This document shows positions 1 through 8,708 of a DNA stretch of 64,000 nt, one piece after another. The translations under genes and the position numbers were made by a program. The notes under the pieces were generated by a model, which saw only the letters and a program-made list of their open reading frames with translations, had not been told where the DNA came from and searched no databases. Each line of letters opens with the position of its first letter. The first letter of the stretch is position 1. Source of the stretch: Salinicoccus halitifaciens (GTDB taxonomy: Bacteria; Bacillota; Bacilli; Staphylococcales; Salinicoccaceae); the NCBI RefSeq assembly GCF_021026095.1, contig NZ_JAJNCU010000001.1, positions 62,001 through 126,000 of the forward strand. The letters run 5' to 3'.

Positions 1-760
1 CCGATGAGCATATATGGTTGGTATGATATACATGTCCGGTTTCGGTGATTTCCCTTGAGCCGATATGAGTCACCGTCACTTCGTTGTTGACGATTTTCCT
101 CGTGCTGCCTGCATCATCCTGGCCGACTAAAAGATTGGCGGCAGAGGCAACTTCCTTATTTTGAATAATTCCCAGTGCTTCATCGATATCTCCTGAGTTT
201 AATATCTTCCTTAATGTAATATGAATCGGCAGGGTGGGCTGACGGTCATTCACCCGGAGGGCATTCAGGCATACACCCAGCCCATGGTTATTCATGCCAA
301 TCTTCCCGAGGATGCCCGCTTCAGTCACCATGACGACCTCGGTCCCGTCTGTTTCTATATCGAGGGTCAGGAGACTTCTTTTCTGAGATGGACGCCAGTC
401 CCATGTCTGGGCGAGATACAGATTTTCACTCCCCGGGCTGATGACCCCGAAGCTTGTGCAGCCATCCGTATTTCCCGTCAAGGCAATTTCACTCCTGGTG
501 TTGAGTGCAAGTATGTCCTCAAAATCAACGGATGCCCCTTTGGCGATCCCTTCAATCTCTTCCAGGAAACCATCCCCGTTCCGGTCAAGATAGTTGATAT
601 GATCTTTTGCGATCTCACGCGCCTCATTCCATGCGATATTCTTCTCATGATGGAACAACCTTTCATATGAATCCAAGCTGTAATGGACTTCCCGCTTTGC
701 TTCTGTGCCGTGCTGGTAGCCAATCTCATAAGCCTTTCCCTGTATTTTTAAATGCTTCAA
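1..760 (-). CDS. C45-family acyltransferase/peptidase (penicillin acyltransferase-like), truncated at window edge
   Basis: The minus strand is open from a TTG at 760 to the window edge, giving about 253 residues without a stop, so the C-terminus lies outside. The start follows AAGGGGT with a 10-nt gap. The protein reads as an acyl-CoA:6-aminopenicillanic acid acyltransferase-like Ntn hydrolase: near residue 60 it has NGDGFLEEIEGIAKG, then a long ALNTRSEIAL segment, and the DGCTSFGV motif, whose cysteine is the expected autocatalytic nucleophile, followed by QTWDW. Family members cleave or transfer acyl groups on amides; the substrate in staphylococci-like bacteria is not known. No ATG is available upstream in frame, which supports TTG. 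The family assignment is firm; the physiological role is open. Confidence 0.8.
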   Translation of the reverse strand, partial: MKHLKIQGKAYEIGYQHGTEAKREVHYSLDSYERLFHHEKNIAWNEAREIAKDHINYLDRNGDGFLEEIEGIAKGASVDFEDILALNTRSEIALTGNTDGCTSFGVISPGSENLYLAQTWDWRPSQKRSLLTLDIETDGTEVVMVTEAGILGKIGMNNHGLGVCLNALRVNDRQPTLPIHITLRKILNSGDIDEALGIIQNKEVASAANLLVGQDDAGSTRKIVNNEVTVTHIGSREITETGHVYHTNHICSS

Positions 761-902
761 AATTTACTGCACCCCTTGTTTTGTTGGAAGATTCATTTTG
801 AATCAGTATTAAGTATAATAAAGCCCTTTGTGTAATAAGTATATACCCTAAGCATATACAAGATACTCAGAGTATCTGGATGCTAGATAGCTTCATACTA
901 CA

Positions 903-931
903 TTGCCCTGTAAATATTTTACTGGTATACT
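903..931 (+). promoter_or_regulatory. Sigma-A promoter of the zinc-ribbon/TcaA pair
   Basis: TTGCCC (903-908) and TATACT (926-931) are separated by 17 nt, about 30 nt upstream of the first zinc-ribbon gene. Seen by eye; no mapped start. Confidence 0.55.
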
Positions 932-960
932 TTGGGTTAATTTAAATAAGGAGGAATTTC

Positions 961-1764
961 ATGAAATGCCCGAATTGCAGTGCCGAAATTTTCGAGGGGG
1001 ACAAGTTCTGTGGTGAGTGCGGTTATGCGCTTGCAGGGAAGAGTAAAGCCACCATACATACAGCTTCAGAAAATACTGGTACGAATGCTGCATATAACAA
1101 AGAGGAAACGGCATACGCCGATGCGCCTCATGCCACGGATCATCAAGCCGGGGGAGGGCCATCTTATTTCTCCGAAGTGCTTTCATTCTTTAAGGCAGCA
1201 TTGTTATCACCCGGCCGGACGATTGGTTCCAGTTTCAACATAGGCGTGACTTCCGGTACTGTCGGTCTGCTTATACTGCTTGCATCCCTGCTCAGTTTCA
1301 TACAGATGCGGGTGGCGGTGGGGGAGTTATTTATCACGTTCTCCACATTATTTGAAATGCTGATCGTGCTGGCAATCATGGTTGCAGTGTTCTTCGGTGT
1401 TACATATCTGCTGCTCGCAATCGTCATCAGGCAGAACCAGCATTGGCACCGTGTCTTCAATGATTACGCAGTCACCATGGTCATCACCATCTCATTTTTT
1501 ATCCTGGCGGCTTTACTGAATCTGGTGACCCTTTATGAACTGGGGATCATCGCCGGGCTGATCGGGTTTTTATTGTTCATCACTACACCGATATACTTGA
1601 TGCTGAGATATGCAGAGAACAATAATGTGAAGTTCGACAGTTTTTATGCGATCATCATCTATTTTGTACTGGTCGCCATCGTATTCTACCTCATCATCAG
1701 GATTTTCATGATCACTTTCTTCGCTAATTTTTTATATGACCTTGAGCGTATGATGATGTTTTAA
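961..1764 (+). CDS. Zinc-ribbon membrane protein
   Basis: This 267-residue protein starts after AGGAGGAATTTC. Residues 3-22 form a zinc ribbon of the CPNC...CGEC type. A polar linker follows to about residue 75, and then about five hydrophobic segments (roughly residues 105-125, 130-155, 170-195, 200-215 and 225-255) make a polytopic membrane domain resembling YIP1-like zinc-ribbon proteins. Function is unknown. It sits 22 nt upstream of a TcaA-like gene that also begins with a zinc ribbon, so the two are probably one transcription unit and may work together at the membrane. The zinc-ribbon and membrane reading is certain; any role in the envelope is inference. Confidence 0.85.
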   Translation: MKCPNCSAEIFEGDKFCGECGYALAGKSKATIHTASENTGTNAAYNKEETAYADAPHATDHQAGGGPSYFSEVLSFFKAALLSPGRTIGSSFNIGVTSGTVGLLILLASLLSFIQMRVAVGELFITFSTLFEMLIVLAIMVAVFFGVTYLLLAIVIRQNQHWHRVFNDYAVTMVITISFFILAALLNLVTLYELGIIAGLIGFLLFITTPIYLMLRYAENNNVKFDSFYAIIIYFVLVAIVFYLIIRIFMITFFANFLYDLERMMMF

Positions 1765-1786
1765 GTAATGGAAGAGGAGCAGAATA

Positions 1787-3244
1787 ATGAAATATTGTAA
1801 GAATTGCGGGCAGGAAATCCGCCCGGATGTTAAAGTATGTACCAATTGCGGTCAGAAGGTCGACGAGCAGGTGAAAGAGGCGCAGCAGACCCGTCCGGCA
1901 TCTGCACCGATGGATCCGAAAAAGAAGAGAAGGATTGGAATCATCATCGGGGCGATTGCTCTCGCGGCAATTGTACTTGCCGTGGCTTACAGTCTGATTG
2001 CGAATGCATTGTCGCCTGACAATCAGCTTGATAAGATCGCTGAAGCGGTCACGAATGAAGATGCGGAAGGGCTGAGAAATGCTGTTGATAACGATATTAC
2101 CTTAGAGGAGGCCAAGGCACATATCGCGTATATCGACCGCAATTCCGGGTTTTCACAGTATCAGACCTGGATTGATGATCTGAAGTATTATCTGCATCAA
2201 CAGGTTCCGGGTAACGAAGTGCATGACGGGCTGTATCCACTGCTGTCTGTGAGCAGTGCCGGCACACAGTATCTTTTCTTCGACGACTATAATTTCACAA
2301 TACCGCGCTTCAATGTTTATGCTTCAGATGATTATGATATTGATGCATTCACTTATACAATGGATGAAACGGAACAACAGTGGAACCCGGACAACGAGAA
2401 GTTTGCCGAACTAGTTCCGGGGATTTATGAGTTTGAAGGTGCTGCAGTCATTGACGAAGAATCTTATGACTCGACGATGCAGGTGGACTTTGAATATGGT
2501 GAGACTGCATTTTTGAACCCCGGCTTCTTCTATCTGACGTTTGATGAAAATGCCACTACCCTGTTTTGGGAGGGCATCGATGAAGAGGATATCACGGTCA
2601 ATGTGAATGATGAAGCGGTCAACGTGGATTTGAGCGATTATGATAACAGGGTGGGGCCGTACGCTTTCGGAGAGGAACTGGCTGTGGATGCTACACTGGA
2701 TTACGCCGGTGAAACTTTTGAGAGTGATGCAGAAACGGTCCAGATCGATGCCGATGAAGCTGAAGATATTTATTCTGCGGGCGGTATGGAGCCGGTATAT
2801 TCAGTAAATCTGGAATTTGATGAAGATGCGATATCTGAAGCCGGTGAAGCCGAACGTACTGCAGAAATGGCAGATGCTGAGAGGGAATCCTTTGAGGAGG
2901 ATATGGAGGAGAACGTGGAGAATTTTGTCCGCGATTACCTGTTTGCCCTTGAAATGATGTATCTCTTTGAAGACATCAATGAAGTCGACCCGTATCTGGA
3001 TGAAGATTCCAATGCCTATGCCACTCTCCAGAGCAACCTGGATAACGGCACATTTGAAGGGATGTTCATCACCAACATCAGCTTCTCCAATTTTTCACGT
3101 GACGGTAATACGATGACGATAGATGCGGAGAGCACAAGGGATTATGACAGCCTGGATGACCCAATTGATTTCAATACACGGTACACCGTCGATTATGATC
3201 CGGAGACACTTGAGCTGGAAATCGTGAGTTTTGAAGATCTTTAA
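1787..3244 (+). CDS. TcaA-like zinc-ribbon membrane protein
   Basis: This 485-residue protein has an N-terminal zinc ribbon (CKNC...CTNC, residues 4-24), a basic linker with KKKRR near residue 45, a single transmembrane helix (about 49-71) and a large extracellular region. The first extracellular part (NQLDKIAEAV, EEAKAHIAYI, then DDLKYYLHQQ) matches the TcaA family, which in Staphylococcus aureus affects teicoplanin susceptibility and in Bacillus is called YvbJ. The length is close to that of TcaA (about 460). The extracellular part is extremely rich in Asp and Glu, which fits a halophile. It follows another zinc-ribbon gene by 22 nt and ends in a clear terminator. The family call is good; a role in glycopeptide response is only known from relatives. 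Confidence 0.8.
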   Translation: MKYCKNCGQEIRPDVKVCTNCGQKVDEQVKEAQQTRPASAPMDPKKKRRIGIIIGAIALAAIVLAVAYSLIANALSPDNQLDKIAEAVTNEDAEGLRNAVDNDITLEEAKAHIAYIDRNSGFSQYQTWIDDLKYYLHQQVPGNEVHDGLYPLLSVSSAGTQYLFFDDYNFTIPRFNVYASDDYDIDAFTYTMDETEQQWNPDNEKFAELVPGIYEFEGAAVIDEESYDSTMQVDFEYGETAFLNPGFFYLTFDENATTLFWEGIDEEDITVNVNDEAVNVDLSDYDNRVGPYAFGEELAVDATLDYAGETFESDAETVQIDADEAEDIYSAGGMEPVYSVNLEFDEDAISEAGEAERTAEMADAERESFEEDMEENVENFVRDYLFALEMMYLFEDINEVDPYLDEDSNAYATLQSNLDNGTFEGMFITNISFSNFSRDGNTMTIDAESTRDYDSLDDPIDFNTRYTVDYDPETLELEIVSFEDL

Positions 3245-3250
3245 GATTTT

Positions 3251-3285
3251 AACACCGGAGTATAATACTCCGGTGTTATTTTATT
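3251..3285 (+). terminator. Rho-independent terminator after tcaA-like gene
   Basis: A perfect 12-bp stem (AACACCGGAGTA with its complement, 3251-3277) around a 3-nt loop is followed by a T-rich tail. Confidence 0.9.
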
Positions 3286-3411
3286 GGAAAAACATATAAA
3301 ATACATATTAATGATAGTCATGTTTTTACAGTGGTTTATAAAATGTTGTTCTACTCTTTTACAGGAAGAGCAGGACGGTATTATTTATATATATTGGAAG
3401 GGCCTTGAATT

Positions 3412-4569
3412 ATGAAGACTTTTAAACCGGAACATATTTTTACTGGCATAATAGCTGCCTTGTTAACATCTTTTTCAGGCATGGTGATCATTGAATCTGC
3501 CCGGGAGTTGGGGATGATTGAATCACAGCTTTTTTCTTGGATGTCTTCCATATACGTGGTCGGTGGCTTAGTCAGTCTGGTGTTGACGCTTAAATACAGG
3601 ATGCCTCTGATCGGTGCCCATTCTTTGGCTACCGCAATCTACTTAATACCGGTTATGCAGGGTTTCAGCATCAACGAGATGGTGGGGGGATATTTAATTG
3701 CCGGCCTGTTACTCCTGGTGATCAGCCAATTGAAATTCTTAAGGGACTTCATCCTTTCCATACCGAATTATATTATAGAAGGAATGCTCGCAGGCATAGT
3801 GGTGAATTACATACTGAATTCGGTCCTGGATTTGTCGATCTATATACTGGTTCTGGTCGTATCAGTAATCGCTTATTTTCTGGTGCAGTTATATATAAAA
3901 AATATCCCTGGTTTTTTCGGCGGTCTGGCAGTGGTTTTTATAACCGGCTTGTTTGTTGGATTTGAAAACTTTGAGGTTGATCAAGCGGTCTTTACGGTAG
4001 AGTTCATAGAGCCGCAGATTGATCTGGTGACCATTACTGTAATTTCGCTGCCTGTGGCTGTAATGATACTGAGCAATGAAGTTTCCATCTCTTTAAGTGC
4101 TTTAAAGAAGAATGGTTACGAAGTGCCCTTTCAGCAGGTCGTATTATCTTCAGGCATCGGCACATCCATCGTCAGTTTATTCGGCGGGCATGCAGCCGGG
4201 ATAGGCGGCATGTCGACGACAATCTGCAGTAATGAGGAGTCCGGGGCGAAAAGTGAAAGATATAAAAGCGCACTGGTGGCTGGTATTCTAATCGTGCTTT
4301 TTGGAATGCTTGCCCCTTTGATGATCACCCTGATGAGTGCAATTCCGGCGCAATTGATATCCATCATCGTCATACTCACTTTATTGGGCATTTTATTGAA
4401 CTGCTTCAAAAGTTTAAAAAACCTGAAATCAAAAGCCAGCATAATCATCATGCTGACTTCATTTGTCATTTCAGCAGTAAATATCAACATCTACATTTTA
4501 TCAGCACCCCTGCTGAGTTTGATTATAGGTACAATTTTATACTCTGTTTTTATAAAGAAAGCAGACTGA
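3412..4569 (+). CDS. BenE-family benzoate/H+ symporter-like transporter
   Basis: This 385-residue integral membrane protein has about 11-12 hydrophobic segments. Features of the BenE family are the MPLIGAHSLATAIYL segment near residue 65, the NEMVGGYLIAGL segment near residue 90, and the FGGHAAGIGGMSTTIC segment near residue 258. The family is related to nucleobase and sulfate transporters in fold; characterised members import benzoate with protons. No catabolic genes are nearby, so the substrate here is unknown. The gene is monocistronic: terminators or long gaps flank it, and the next gene converges from the other strand. Confidence 0.75.
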   Translation: MKTFKPEHIFTGIIAALLTSFSGMVIIESARELGMIESQLFSWMSSIYVVGGLVSLVLTLKYRMPLIGAHSLATAIYLIPVMQGFSINEMVGGYLIAGLLLLVISQLKFLRDFILSIPNYIIEGMLAGIVVNYILNSVLDLSIYILVLVVSVIAYFLVQLYIKNIPGFFGGLAVVFITGLFVGFENFEVDQAVFTVEFIEPQIDLVTITVISLPVAVMILSNEVSISLSALKKNGYEVPFQQVVLSSGIGTSIVSLFGGHAAGIGGMSTTICSNEESGAKSERYKSALVAGILIVLFGMLAPLMITLMSAIPAQLISIIVILTLLGILLNCFKSLKNLKSKASIIIMLTSFVISAVNINIYILSAPLLSLIIGTILYSVFIKKAD

Positions 4570-4636
4570 GAGACTGCTCATTAAGAAACATTTTGTGATA
4601 TTCATTTCTTGAAGCATGTGAGGGCTGCCGAGGAGA

Positions 4637-5260
4637 TCATTCCATTTCCATTTTGTTCAACGCGATTTTGATCAGAAAGGAATAATTGATCACATCCTCA
4701 AGCTTCCAAAGTTCTTCAGTGTCATGCTCGAGCGTCGCTGCATAGACTTCTTTCAGCTTATTGAATATCCTATAGACTTCGCCGTCGCGTCCCTTGATCG
4801 TCCGCTCGGCATGTCTGGAATTTTTGAAGTCGACCGAGTATCGCTTTTCCAGTTCCTTCTCCAAAAACTTATACATTCTCCTGACTGTTGCATTGCTGCC
4901 ATTTTCATAATAGTACCCGATGAGAAGGTTAGTATTTGTGAGCAATCGCATCATTTCATGGTCTGAGGAAATGGAAGCGGGTGCTTCGCTCAAGCCGCCG
5001 CCCCCACCCCCGACAGGAGGAATCTCCCTGTCTTCTGCATCATGCCCTTTTACTGCATTTCCCAAATCCTCACTCAACTGCCTGGTTCGAAAGCTGACGT
5101 AGGCATCGTGGAACCCGATCCTCGTCACTCTTCCCAAAAGATCCAGTATCTGTTTATGGTATACGATGATGACGATGAGCAGCAGCCACGCCATATTGAA
5201 ATTCGACAGTATCACATCGAGGAACTCATGAATCCATCTTAATGTATTTTCCATGTTCAT
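4637..5260 (-). CDS. Hypothetical single-span membrane protein
   Basis: I do not recognise this protein. It has 207 residues (or 205 if the second ATG at 5254 is used, which lies 9 nt from the AAAGG). A hydrophobic segment at about residues 20-38 (MAWLLLIVIIVY) would anchor it. A glycine-rich linker (VGGGGGGLSE) near residue 85 is followed by a charged, helical cytosolic domain with EMMRLL and MYKFLEKELEKRY segments. It converges on the BenE gene and is divergent from the dehydrogenase at 5363. No catalytic motif is visible. Confidence 0.7.
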   Translation of the reverse strand: MNMENTLRWIHEFLDVILSNFNMAWLLLIVIIVYHKQILDLLGRVTRIGFHDAYVSFRTRQLSEDLGNAVKGHDAEDREIPPVGGGGGGLSEAPASISSDHEMMRLLTNTNLLIGYYYENGSNATVRRMYKFLEKELEKRYSVDFKNSRHAERTIKGRDGEVYRIFNKLKEVYAATLEHDTEELWKLEDVINYSFLIKIALNKMEME

Positions 5261-5288
5261 CTGCCTTTCTTTGTATATTCGTCTGATG

Positions 5289-5314
5289 TTTCACTTTCCC
5301 CGTGTCCGGGAATG
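5289..5314 (+). promoter_or_regulatory. Sigma-B-type promoter of the short-chain dehydrogenase
   Basis: GTTTCA (5289-5294), 14 nt, then GGGAAT (5309-5314) fits the sigma-B consensus GTTTAA-N12-15-GGGWAW, 49 nt upstream of the start codon. SDR genes of this type are sigma-B controlled in Bacillus. Confidence 0.5.
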
Positions 5315-5362
5315 ATTGTGGATGTAAATGAATGAACCATTCAATTCGAAAGGGTGATATAT

Positions 5363-6112
5363 ATGAGTAAAGTTGCCATCATCACAGGCGGAGGCAGCGG
5401 CCTCGGTCAGGCGACGGCGGTGCGCCTCGCAGAGGAGGGCGTCAACATCTCCGTCGTGGACATCAGCGAAGAAGGCGGCAACCGCACGGTGGACATGGTG
5501 AAGGACAAAGGTGCCGATGCCATCTTCATCAAAGCGGATGTATCGAAAAATGAAGACGTCAAAAATTATGTGGACAAGACGGTGTCGCATTTCGGCACGA
5601 TCGACTATTTCTTCAACAATGCCGGCATCTCCGGAAGCGGCAAATACTTCCTTGATTCCGACATCGATGAAATTGAAAAGATCGTCGGCATCAACCTGCT
5701 TGGTGCACTGTACGGCGTCCGCCATGTCGCGGAAGTCATGAAGAAGCAGGGCAGCGGCGCCATCGTCAACACCGCTTCAAGCGCCGGCGTCATCGGTCAG
5801 GATTCCGTGGTGACGTATTCAGCAACGAAGCACGGCATCATCGGCCTTACAAAAAGCATGGTGGCTGAATACGCAAAAGACGGTCTCAGAGTTAACGCGA
5901 TTGCACCGGGGCCGACCGAGACGGAAATGGTCCGGAACTTCTATAAGGACAATCCAGAAATGAAGGAGAATGCTGAAAGCGGCATCCCTCAGAAGCGTCT
6001 CGGTACACCGGAAGAGGTGGCGGAGCTTGTGACGTTCCTGCTCACTTCAAAAGCGGAATATATCAACGGCGAAGTCATCCGCATCGACGGCGGCTTCACC
6101 AATGTAAAATAG
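5363..6112 (+). CDS. Short-chain dehydrogenase/reductase (classical SDR)
   Basis: The protein is 249 residues from the ATG at 5363, which follows GAAAGGGTG; an in-frame GTG three codons upstream lies inside that ribosome site and is unlikely. It has the NAD(P)-binding TGGGSGLG motif (about residues 8-15), the structural NNAG (about 89-92), the catalytic Ser in NTASSAG, the YSATK active-site pair (about 155-159), and a C-terminal IDGGFTNVK, all at normal SDR positions. The substrate cannot be told from sequence. A sigma-B-type promoter lies upstream and a strong terminator directly downstream, so it is probably a single-gene stress-induced unit. Confidence 0.85.
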   Translation: MSKVAIITGGGSGLGQATAVRLAEEGVNISVVDISEEGGNRTVDMVKDKGADAIFIKADVSKNEDVKNYVDKTVSHFGTIDYFFNNAGISGSGKYFLDSDIDEIEKIVGINLLGALYGVRHVAEVMKKQGSGAIVNTASSAGVIGQDSVVTYSATKHGIIGLTKSMVAEYAKDGLRVNAIAPGPTETEMVRNFYKDNPEMKENAESGIPQKRLGTPEEVAELVTFLLTSKAEYINGEVIRIDGGFTNVK

Positions 6113-6124
6113 TAGATATTCGAA

Positions 6125-6147
6125 GCAGCCCCTGGGGCTGCTTTTTC
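6125..6147. terminator. Bidirectional terminator between SDR and K+ channel genes
   Basis: GCAGCCCC and GGGGCTGC (6125-6141) form a tight hairpin followed by TTTTTCTC. The channel gene on the minus strand ends at 6148, so the hairpin probably serves both. Confidence 0.8.
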
Positions 6148-6552
6148 TCATTCATCTTTAGTGATTTCTTTGACGAAGATGACGGTGGGGACGACGATGC
6201 CGAGGAATGCCTCGAACAGCGAAATGTATCGGATCGGCCCGATCGGTGTCAGATCACCGTAACCGATTGACAAAAGTGTCACACCGCTGTAGTAGAGCAT
6301 TTCTGCAAAGTCATGTTCTTCCATCGGCTCGCCCTGGATGTTGTCGATCAATATCGGTCCCTCCAGTGATACTAAATAGTAGATCACCGCAAAGGTGAGC
6401 AGCAGACCTGTCATCACTGTGAAGATGTACAGGTACAGTGGCCACTGCATGGAGAACTTATGTGTTTTCTGCATGTCACCTTTCTTCTTTGCGAAGGCGC
6501 CAAGCTGATACAGGAAAAATATGATGAAGACGATGAGCATTGCTTGTGCCAT
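6148..6552 (-). CDS. Two-transmembrane K+ channel subunit
   Basis: From the ATG at 6552 the protein has 134 residues. An upstream in-frame ATG (6573) exists, but the ribosome site AAGGGGGG lies between the two, 7 nt before the inner ATG, so the shorter form is preferred. The N-terminus is hydrophobic, a second helix lies near residues 40-60, then a pore helix and the selectivity-filter sequence SIGYGDLTPIG near residue 95, followed by a final helix. SIGYGD is the signature of potassium-selective channels of the KcsA/Ion_trans_2 class. No cytoplasmic RCK domain is attached, so it would gate by itself or with a separate partner. Confidence 0.85.
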   Translation of the reverse strand: MAQAMLIVFIIFFLYQLGAFAKKKGDMQKTHKFSMQWPLYLYIFTVMTGLLLTFAVIYYLVSLEGPILIDNIQGEPMEEHDFAEMLYYSGVTLLSIGYGDLTPIGPIRYISLFEAFLGIVVPTVIFVKEITKDE

Positions 6553-6654
6553 CCAATCCCCCCTTGGCATCATTTATGGAGTACTTTATTTTTATTGTGT
6601 AGATTTACTTAATATTTTCCTGTTTGCTCTGATTCAAACATGAAAGAGCTGAAT

Positions 6655-6680
6655 GTTTAACTGAGCAGGTCATGTGGTAA
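6655..6680 (+). promoter_or_regulatory. Possible sigma-B promoter of the CBS-pair gene
   Basis: GTTTAA (6655-6660), 14 nt, then TGGTAA (6675-6680). The -35 is perfect and the -10 has one mismatch to GGGWAW. Confidence 0.4.
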
Positions 6681-6725
6681 ACGTTATATGTAAGATGAAT
6701 ACAAGTTTCCAAGGAGGCATTATTA

Positions 6726-7151
6726 ATGAAAGTCACAGAAATTATGACGACTGACGTTGAGACAGTTTCCCCGGAAGCAACGATAGAACAAGTGGCATCA
6801 ATGATGAAGGATTTGGATGTAGGGGCAATCCCTGTCGTCGGCAACGACGGATTGAGAGGAATCGTCACTGACCGTGATCTGGTCATCAGAGGTATCGCCT
6901 CACAATTCCCACTCGATACTCCGGTAGGAAGGATCATTTCCACGAGCACTGCGACCGGCTCCAAGGATATGGATGTTGAGGAAGCGGCGGAAATTATGCG
7001 CAGTGCGCAGATACGCCGTCTGCCGATACTGGAAGATGACAGAGTAGTGGGTATGGTTTCACTCGGCGACATCGCAGTGAAGCAGGACGATCCGGAAGAT
7101 TCTGAAGTGGCACTGGAAGAGATTTCAAGACCTGCCGAACCGGACAGATAA
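6726..7151 (+). CDS. CBS-domain pair protein
   Basis: This 141-residue protein starts after AAGGAGGCATTATTA. It is made of two CBS motifs: residues about 1-58 (KVTEIMTTDVETVSPEAT, then GAIPVVGNDGLRGIVTDRD) and about 70-125 (IISTSTATGSKDMDVEEA, then RRLPILEDDRVVGMVSLGD). Such stand-alone Bateman modules bind adenine nucleotides and sense energy state or redox; the target is not visible. Relatives in Bacillus (YhcV type) are stress linked, which agrees with the sigma-B-like promoter upstream. It is monocistronic. Confidence 0.85.
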   Translation: MKVTEIMTTDVETVSPEATIEQVASMMKDLDVGAIPVVGNDGLRGIVTDRDLVIRGIASQFPLDTPVGRIISTSTATGSKDMDVEEAAEIMRSAQIRRLPILEDDRVVGMVSLGDIAVKQDDPEDSEVALEEISRPAEPDR

Positions 7152-7180
7152 AACAATAAGTTTCATTCAGATATAAAATG

Positions 7181-7218
7181 AAATCCCGGACAAGTTGATT
7201 GTCCGGGATTTTTTTGGT
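7181..7218. terminator. Terminator between CBS gene and subtilisin gene
   Basis: AAATCCCGGACAA and its complement (7181-7211) form a 13-bp stem with a 5-nt loop, then a run of T. It lies between convergent genes and can serve both. Confidence 0.9.
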
Positions 7219-7228
7219 TTGTAAAGAT

Positions 7229-8554
7229 TCACATTGCCTTCCAGCAGTTGCCGGATGCGGACTGCTGCATGTTCTGCGCATAGCTTATAGCGGTATCCAC
7301 CGCGGTCTGTGCTTCAATGTAACCCCACTGCTTGCCGAAGGCGGGCTCGCCTGTCATCTGAAGTATGCTCTTGATATCATTCGGGCTCAAGTTCGGGCTT
7401 GCTTCAAGCATCAGTGCGATGACACCTGCAACAATCGGTGTCGCCATGGAGGTGCCGGACATCTGGATATAATGCTCGTCGATGATCTGTTCAACAAGCT
7501 CCATCTCGGAATGTGACCCAGGCGAACGGAGTGAGATGATGTCCGTGCCGGGTGCATATATATCCGGTTTCACGAATGCATCAATCGTCGGGCCGCGGCT
7601 GGAGTAGTCTGCAATCGCATCATCCGAGCGATCGACCGTGTCCTGATCGTCCACCGCGCCGACCGTGATGATGAATGGATTGATGGCCGGCGTGCCGATG
7701 GTGGACGGGCCGGGACCGCTGTTGCCTGCAGCGGCACAGACGATCAACCCGCTGTGCCATGCTTGCTGGGCGGCCATGGACAACGGGTCCTCCCTGAATG
7801 ATTCGTATGCATCCGCCCCGAGCGACAGATTGATGATGTCGATATCATGATTGTCTTTATTATCGATGCACCACTCAATGCCCTCGATGATGGTGGATAA
7901 GCTGCCGCCGCCTGAGGCATCCAGCACTTTCACACCGATAAGTGAAGCTTCAGGAGCGGGGCCTGTATATTTGCCGCCGGACATGGCCCCGTTCCCTGCG
8001 GCATCTCCTGCGCAGTGCGTGCCATGCCCGTTGTCATCGTACGGCTCCTCCTCACCGTTGATGAGGTCATGGAAAGCGATGATGCGGTTCTCAGGCGTCG
8101 TGAGGTCCTCATGCGGGTGGATGCCTGTGTCGAGCACCGCAATGGTCACACCTTTCCCGCTCAGCTGATGTTGTTCCCTGATCCGCCTCGAACCGATCTG
8201 ATCATCGGTGATGTCGAGGAAGGCCCGGACCGGGCGGTCGTAGTAGATCTTCTCAACAGCTTTATGGTGCCGGACTTCCTTGATCTTATCGGGGGTGAGT
8301 GTACCTTTGACGCTGTTGATGATGCGGATTTCTGTATCGAGATGGCTGTATTCATCAGCATTGCATACCTGTATCAGATCTTCCTTTTCCCTTTCATCCG
8401 CGCTTTTCCGGCATTTGATGATGATCGGTATCTCCGTCGGGATGGCTTCCGCTGCACGGTAGTTGAATTTCCGGATGTTCCTGAGTTCCGCCACCAGTGC
8501 CGGATCCAGCTTGCCGTCATTCTCTTCAAACCATACTCTCTGTCTTCTTTCCAT
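7229..8554 (-). CDS. aprX: Subtilisin-like serine protease, AprX type
   Basis: The 441-residue protein lacks a signal peptide and has the length of Bacillus AprX (about 442), an intracellular S8 protease. The catalytic triad is visible: Asp142 in VLDTGIHPHED, His177 in DNGHGTHCAG, Ser369 in SGTSMATP; the oxyanion-hole Asn278 is in AAAGNSGPG. About 120 residues precede the catalytic domain and include a PIIIKCRK to SVKGTLTPDK stretch that resembles an inhibitory propeptide fold. The start codon follows GGGAGGAGAAGCGG. It is monocistronic and convergent with the CBS gene. The protease assignment is certain; cytoplasmic location is inferred from the missing signal peptide. Confidence 0.88.
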   Translation of the reverse strand: MERRQRVWFEENDGKLDPALVAELRNIRKFNYRAAEAIPTEIPIIIKCRKSADEREKEDLIQVCNADEYSHLDTEIRIINSVKGTLTPDKIKEVRHHKAVEKIYYDRPVRAFLDITDDQIGSRRIREQHQLSGKGVTIAVLDTGIHPHEDLTTPENRIIAFHDLINGEEEPYDDNGHGTHCAGDAAGNGAMSGGKYTGPAPEASLIGVKVLDASGGGSLSTIIEGIEWCIDNKDNHDIDIINLSLGADAYESFREDPLSMAAQQAWHSGLIVCAAAGNSGPGPSTIGTPAINPFIITVGAVDDQDTVDRSDDAIADYSSRGPTIDAFVKPDIYAPGTDIISLRSPGSHSEMELVEQIIDEHYIQMSGTSMATPIVAGVIALMLEASPNLSPNDIKSILQMTGEPAFGKQWGYIEAQTAVDTAISYAQNMQQSASGNCWKAM

Positions 8555-8708
8555 CCGCTTCTCCTCCCTTTGAATAAAAATATCGCCTCGTGATAAGGCA
8601 TATCCTTAATGTGTAATTTTATCATAACATCTGCCGTTGATTTTATCCATAGAATCAAAGCTTCAGGAGAAGGAGAACAAGTTATTTAAAAGAATATTTT
8701 AAAAATTC

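Noticed and set aside
221..670. Plus-strand open frame of 149 codons
   Set aside because: It is antisense to the clear C45-family frame on the minus strand, has no ribosome site and no recognisable domain.
8015..8593. 192-codon plus-strand frame inside the subtilisin gene
   Set aside because: Shadow of the high-GC protease gene, whose catalytic triad on the other strand is complete.
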